From assembly GCF_000003815.2 (NCBI RefSeq), contig NC_049991.1, positions 9,742,506 through 9,804,505 on the forward strand: a stretch of 62,000 bases of DNA. Reading direction: 5' to 3'. A program made the position numbers and the translations under genes. Below the pieces are notes generated by a model. The model saw nothing but the letters and a program-made list of their open reading frames with translations, searched no databases and was not told the origin of the DNA. The stretch is from Branchiostoma floridae (lineage: Eukaryota > Chordata > Leptocardii > Amphioxiformes > Branchiostomatidae). Shown one piece after another: positions 57,632-62,000 of the stretch (position 1 is its first letter; each line of letters begins with the position of its first letter).

Positions 57632-58105
57632 ATTGCCGCTAACGAACCGACGCAGTGTTTGACTCACAAATAATGATAATAGCACGTCACATTGCCGCTT
57701 ATGAACCGACGCAATGTTTGACACACATGATAATAGTCCGTCACATTGCCGCTTATGAACCGACGCAATGTTTGACACACATGATAATAGCACGTCACAT
57801 TGCCGCTTATGAACCGACGCAATGTTTGACACACATGATAATAGTCCGTCACATTGCCGCTTATGAACCGACGCAATGGGCGGCATACAGATGATAAGAG
57901 TGCCACATTGCCGCTAACGAACCGACGCAATGTTTGACACACATGATAATAGCACGTCACATTGCCGCTTATGAACCGACGCAATGTTTGACACACATGA
58001 TAATTGCCCGTCACATTGCCGCTTATGAACCGACGCAATGTTCGACACACATGATAATAGCACGTCACATTGCCGCTTATGAACCGACGCAATGGACGGC
58101 ATACA
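57632..58105 (-). repeat. 54 bp minisatellite
   Basis: Nine units start ATTGCCGCT at 57632, 57691, 57745, 57799, 57853, 57906, 57961, 58015 and 58069. The period is nearly always 54 bp (18 codons). On the minus strand a unit reads SNIASVHKRQCDVLLSCV in one frame and stays open in others too. Confidence 0.95.
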
Positions 58106-58650
58106 GATGATAAACACGGATTGGCACCCGCCAGTCCTATAGTATCACAACCGACGAGATAAACACAAATTGGCACACGCCAGTCACATGGTAACAACTG
58201 GGATAAACACGGATTGGCACCCGCCAGTCCTATAGTATCACAACCGACGAGATAAACACAAATTGGCACACGCCAGTCACATGGTAACAACTGGGATAAA
58301 CACGGATTGGCACCCGCCAGTCCTATAGTATCACAACCGACGAGATAAACACAAATTGACACACGCCAGTCACATGGTAACAACTGGGATAAACACGGAT
58401 TGGCACCCGCCAGTCCTATAGTATCACAACCGACGAGATAAACACAAATTGGCACACGCCATTCACATGGTAACAACTGGGATAAACACGGATTGGCACC
58501 CGCCAGTCCTATAGTATCACAACCGAGATAAACACAAATTGACACACACCCGTCACATGGTAACAACTGGGATAAACACGGATTGGCACCCGCCAGTCCT
58601 ATACTATAGTGGCACAACTGGGATAAACACGATTCGGCACACGCCTGTTC
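58106..58650 (-). repeat. 93 bp minisatellite made of two half-units
   Basis: About 5.5 copies of a 93 bp unit (31 codons), each built from two related half-repeats: ACACGGATTGGCACCCGCCA and ACACAAATTGGCACACGCCA. Together with the 54 bp array it keeps a 342-codon minus-strand frame open from 58692 to 57664. That peptide is cysteine-rich and repetitive (for example IGLAGANPCLSQLLPC) and has no known domain. Confidence 0.93.
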
Positions 58651-58692
58651 GTGATGACAAAAATTGTCTTTGGCATCCAACCTGACGGCCAC

Positions 58693-59257
58693 AATAAACT
58701 CTAATACACGTCCATTGTCCCACTATTTCTTAGTTTTCTGAGCTTTTCTTACCCCAAGCAAGCTATACTCAAATTGTAACCAAACTGCGAATCAAACCTG
58801 ACAGCCCAGGCATCCCATATTCGTTGTCTGACAAATTTAGCAATTAGATAAATTTAGAATACAAAAGGTCCAGTCTTATCTGACAAAGTTAGCAAGCCCG
58901 ACAAGCCTAGGCATCCCACCTCCGTCTTGTATGACATGAATATTTACCTTAACGTTTGCCATTTCACCTTATATATCTGCTTGATTCCTGACCCTGACCC
59001 TGTTTGGAAAGTACTTTTCTCTATGTCCATAAAAGCGATACTCTAAACAGTTAAACCCGCCTATGACGGCGTTGTTCCTGTCTTTGGCTGACCTTTCGGT
59101 CTCATGACGTAATTAATGCCCGACACCAACAAAGATCAACAAAGTCGTAAAGGTCATGATTGAAGTCATAACATTTTATCTATTTACTTTTAGATTGTAG
59201 GGAACCAATCCACCCATCAATGGTTCATATAAATAAAATGGGGACAGGGTGGGAGGG
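58693..59257. other. Unassigned spacer
   Basis: No gene or mobile element recognised; only a short CCTGACCCTGACCCTG run near 58987. Confidence 0.5.
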
Positions 59258-59508
59258 AAAATCAGAGGAGAAAATCCAAGAAGTATTTGCGAGTAAAAAT
59301 TTACGCTCAGAAATCAGGTTACGAACGTCCGAGCCTATAGGGCGACCTTCTGAAAAGCCCGCTAACATTCGATTGAGCTGCGTGCGTGGTTCTACGTGTC
59401 CACGTGCCCACTGGAAGGTAGATTGTATTACATAATTAGCATATTTTTGCCCGCGGGCATAAACAAACCCATAATGTCCCTTCATGCGTCCAACCTAAAA
59501 TCCGTTTT
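59258..59508. repeat. Segmental duplication X, copy 1
   Basis: This 251 bp segment is identical, by direct reading, to 60787-61037. Its right end overlaps the start of duplication Y copy 2 by a few T residues. Confidence 0.95.
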
Positions 59509-59854
59509 TTCGCTTCACGAAAAAGTATTTTATGTTTCCCTCTGAAGGCCATTATGTCTAAGGTAGCCTCACACAGTATCTCACGCAGTAACAACAGACA
59601 AAATATGGTTTGGCGGTAATATCATATAAGTTTTAATCAATGTGACTGACGAAAAGATCGGCATCCCACCTCTTAACACGTTACCGTGAATGAGAATCGT
59701 TGAACATGCTCAATAACACGCTTGATGATAGAAGTAACAATAAGCGTGCATATTCTATCAAACACATAATGAGGGACTTCTTCTAGACATTTTCGGACAT
59801 TTTCCATACATTAAACCTACAGAATCAGAATGCAAATTCTGCTTCGAAACCCCC
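59506..59854. repeat. Segmental duplication Y, copy 2
   Basis: Identical to 55495-55843. It is fused directly to X copy 1, an arrangement not seen at the other locations of X or Y. Confidence 0.95.
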
Positions 59855-60786
59855 CAAGGAGCGACTAGCGAAAACAACAGCCAAAACACCGACTGAGAAA
59901 TATCACTACGGAATCTGGGTGCACACTTAGAAGGAAACCCCCCAAGGGAGCTATTAGCGATGAAAAACCCGCCAAACCGACGAACCGGGGTGGAAAGGCG
60001 TCATCCTGACAAGAAACATCGTTAAACGCCGAATAGTGAAAGCACCCCTCTTTTTTCTTCTAGGTTTCAGTCATGAATATCGTCAGAGTTTAGGAATCAA
60101 CTCTGTGGGTATCAACGCCGACCTCATAGTCTAAAAAGTTGCGTTACGTGAATCACAGCAACCATCTATGGTATTGCTTGCATGTAACTAAGTTGTGAAT
60201 CCCATTTGACTCACCAGTACTATCATTGGCTCACCAGTACTATTATAACGTCTATGTAAAATTTCTGAATCGACCATGTGGCGATTCTGACGTTAGTAAC
60301 GTTACGTCTGCACTAGAACGTTTTTGGAAAATGGTTGAAGTCAACCCTCTGTGATAGCGCCTGTATATAATTCCGTCGATCTGACTAGAAACGATTAATT
60401 CAGCACCGAATCGCGATTATACCACTCTTGACTTAACATTTTTCAGTCAAGCGATTCTGTAATACTCGGTCTTGGGATCGGCTACATGCCGTTTCGTAAT
60501 CCACGGACACATCGATTCAAGTCCTTCTGTCTTGCTATCGGTAGACTTATAAGACAAACTATGAATGATCACTGGCTTATAATATACTCGGTGACGTATA
60601 TACATTGTATATATTAACAAAGAATACTGAGCTCAGAGGCGTCAGTGTACGTCCGGCCAAGGAAGTTTCCAATCCCATAATGTGGTTATGCCAGACAAGC
60701 AATGATCGAACGTTAACGTTACCAAAAAGACAAAGGTGGGCATATAACTTACCGCAGCAGTGTAGCATTCAAATCCAGCGCCGATA
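59855..60786. other. Unassigned spacer
   Basis: No gene recognised. A motif GAAACCCCCCAAGG with following AGCGA recurs about 85 bp apart near 59846 and 59934. Confidence 0.45.
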
Positions 60787-61037
60787 AAAATCAGAGGAGA
60801 AAATCCAAGAAGTATTTGCGAGTAAAAATTTACGCTCAGAAATCAGGTTACGAACGTCCGAGCCTATAGGGCGACCTTCTGAAAAGCCCGCTAACATTCG
60901 ATTGAGCTGCGTGCGTGGTTCTACGTGTCCACGTGCCCACTGGAAGGTAGATTGTATTACATAATTAGCATATTTTTGCCCGCGGGCATAAACAAACCCA
61001 TAATGTCCCTTCATGCGTCCAACCTAAAATCCGTTTT
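60787..61037. repeat. Segmental duplication X, copy 2
   Basis: Identical to 59258-59508, same orientation, with different flanks. Confidence 0.95.
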
Positions 61038-61329
61038 ACGGTACATCAAACGTTCCCGTTTACATGTTTTCTGTTATATGCCATGTATCATGTTTCTCCA
61101 GTGGTGCCACTTTGCCTGAGTTCGGCACCACTGTGTACTGTATTCCCTTTTTGTTGTATTGAAAAGAACCTAAATATCATCACAAAAACAACAATCCCTC
61201 GCTCTTATACGTCTGGTTACACAGAGATAACGAATTATTCCTGCATCACGGAGACAATAATCAGAATCAGTGCCCATTCTGTAGGCATTATATTATATCA
61301 ATGATAGGTATTATCCCATTGTAAGCAAA

Positions 61330-61570
61330 CAATCTCCCAATCAACGTTCGAAATAACGACTGGCGTCACCACGTATCTGGCTTCTCCCCGAAGAGCATTA
61401 TTAGTGAAATCTCGCGGGGATTGGCGAGACGTCGTTTCCCTGAGCGCTACACCGGTGGTAAATAATTTTCGAGTGAGACTGCGTCAGAAGAAGCTTCGAA
61501 GAGCGGCGGCACTCCAGAACTCCTGACGGTCACGCTTCACTGTCGTCTGCCAAGAGCGCAACTCGTGCGG
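61330..61570 (+). promoter_or_regulatory. Possible CpG-rich promoter and first exon
   Basis: A CpG-rich patch carries TCTCGCG, an inverted CCAAT (GATTGGC), and then a potential exon ending at 61570 before a good donor GTGAGT. The following DNA becomes AT-rich, like an intron. It could be the start of a forward gene that continues beyond 62000. There is no coding evidence. Confidence 0.25.
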
Positions 61571-62000
61571 GTGAGTCAATTTTGTGTGGTTTGAAGCTCT
61601 TTGACCAGTATGTATGTACCTGTCCGATGTCAATGGCTTGCTGCCGATCTTATTTGCAATGCACAACTTTCAGTGACATTTACTAGCAATTAAGGTAAGG
61701 GGTTGTTGTGAATTTAAAATTAAACATTACAGCTGCAATACATGCCTTGGAGACCACGTCGCCGACAAATCCTTTTACCAGTACATGCGCGAATGATGGT
61801 AAGCGGTACGCTTCTTTCGATTCTATTAATGTGTACTTGCGGAAAGAATGCACGGTGAAAATATCGGTGAAGTAGAAAGGCAATATCTGTAAATAAATGA
61901 ATCGTATCTATCTTTAACTGGTATAGCCTATCAACTGTTGCGCTCAATGTATTTTTACTCATGACAAATACATTCTTGAAATATGGTGACCATCCTCTTA

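Noticed and set aside
57632-58650. CRISPR-like array
   Set aside because: The repeats are contiguous tandem units with no unique spacers, in a eukaryotic genome.
61484-61666. Minus-strand exon reading LRSWQTTVKRDRQEFW
   Set aside because: It looks protein-like, but no acceptor or donor supports it and I cannot match it to a family. The plus strand shows a better splice donor in the same place.

Overview
The window is nuclear DNA from an animal. It carries three spliced protein genes with GT-AG introns, all of deuterostome type, plus dense transposon debris and eight runs of N. The genes are the 3' half of an ABCC1-type (MRP1-like) exporter, a complete VWA3A gene of 33 coding exons, and the last exon of a tektin. 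Short introns, abundant foldback and MITE insertions and patchy assembly suggest an invertebrate chordate such as an amphioxus. That organism call is inference from gene content and texture, not from a species marker.

Layout. 1-7385 (+): ABCC1-like gene, from the linker through TMD2 and NBD2 to the stop codon; its 5' part lies left of the window. 7386-9421: intergenic DNA between convergent 3' ends. 9422-27972 (-): VWA3A, 1231 codons by my exon chain, which stays in frame throughout. 27973-28171: its short promoter, with an RFX X-box-like site next to a forkhead site, as expected for a motile-cilium gene. 28172-32684: a large foldback structure of 180-200 bp tandem units. 32700-34499: a 5'-truncated, decayed LINE. 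34530-46404: nested repeats, namely two inverted 104 bp arrays, a 1.9 kb TIR element, two inverted copies of a foldback element with 8 bp target-site duplications, and a GC-rich 106 bp tandem repeat cut by a gap. 46413-52670: MITEs and unassigned sequence. 52834-52968 (-): tektin terminal exon. 53226-62000: a pogo-like MITE, two minisatellites that hold a long repetitive reading frame, and two perfect segmental duplications whose copies are fused together at 59258-59854. A possible CpG-rich promoter lies near 61330-61570.

How the genes relate. VWA3A and tektin are both motile-cilium genes; the ABCC exporter is unrelated in function. From memory, human ABCC1, VWA3A and TEKT5 all lie on chromosome 16p, so the grouping may be old linkage rather than a functional cluster. 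The strongest candidate for something undescribed is the foldback family at 38674-39843 and 45112-46404: its terminal inverted repeats are arrays of a 10-mer, and both copies keep perfect 8 bp target-site duplications.
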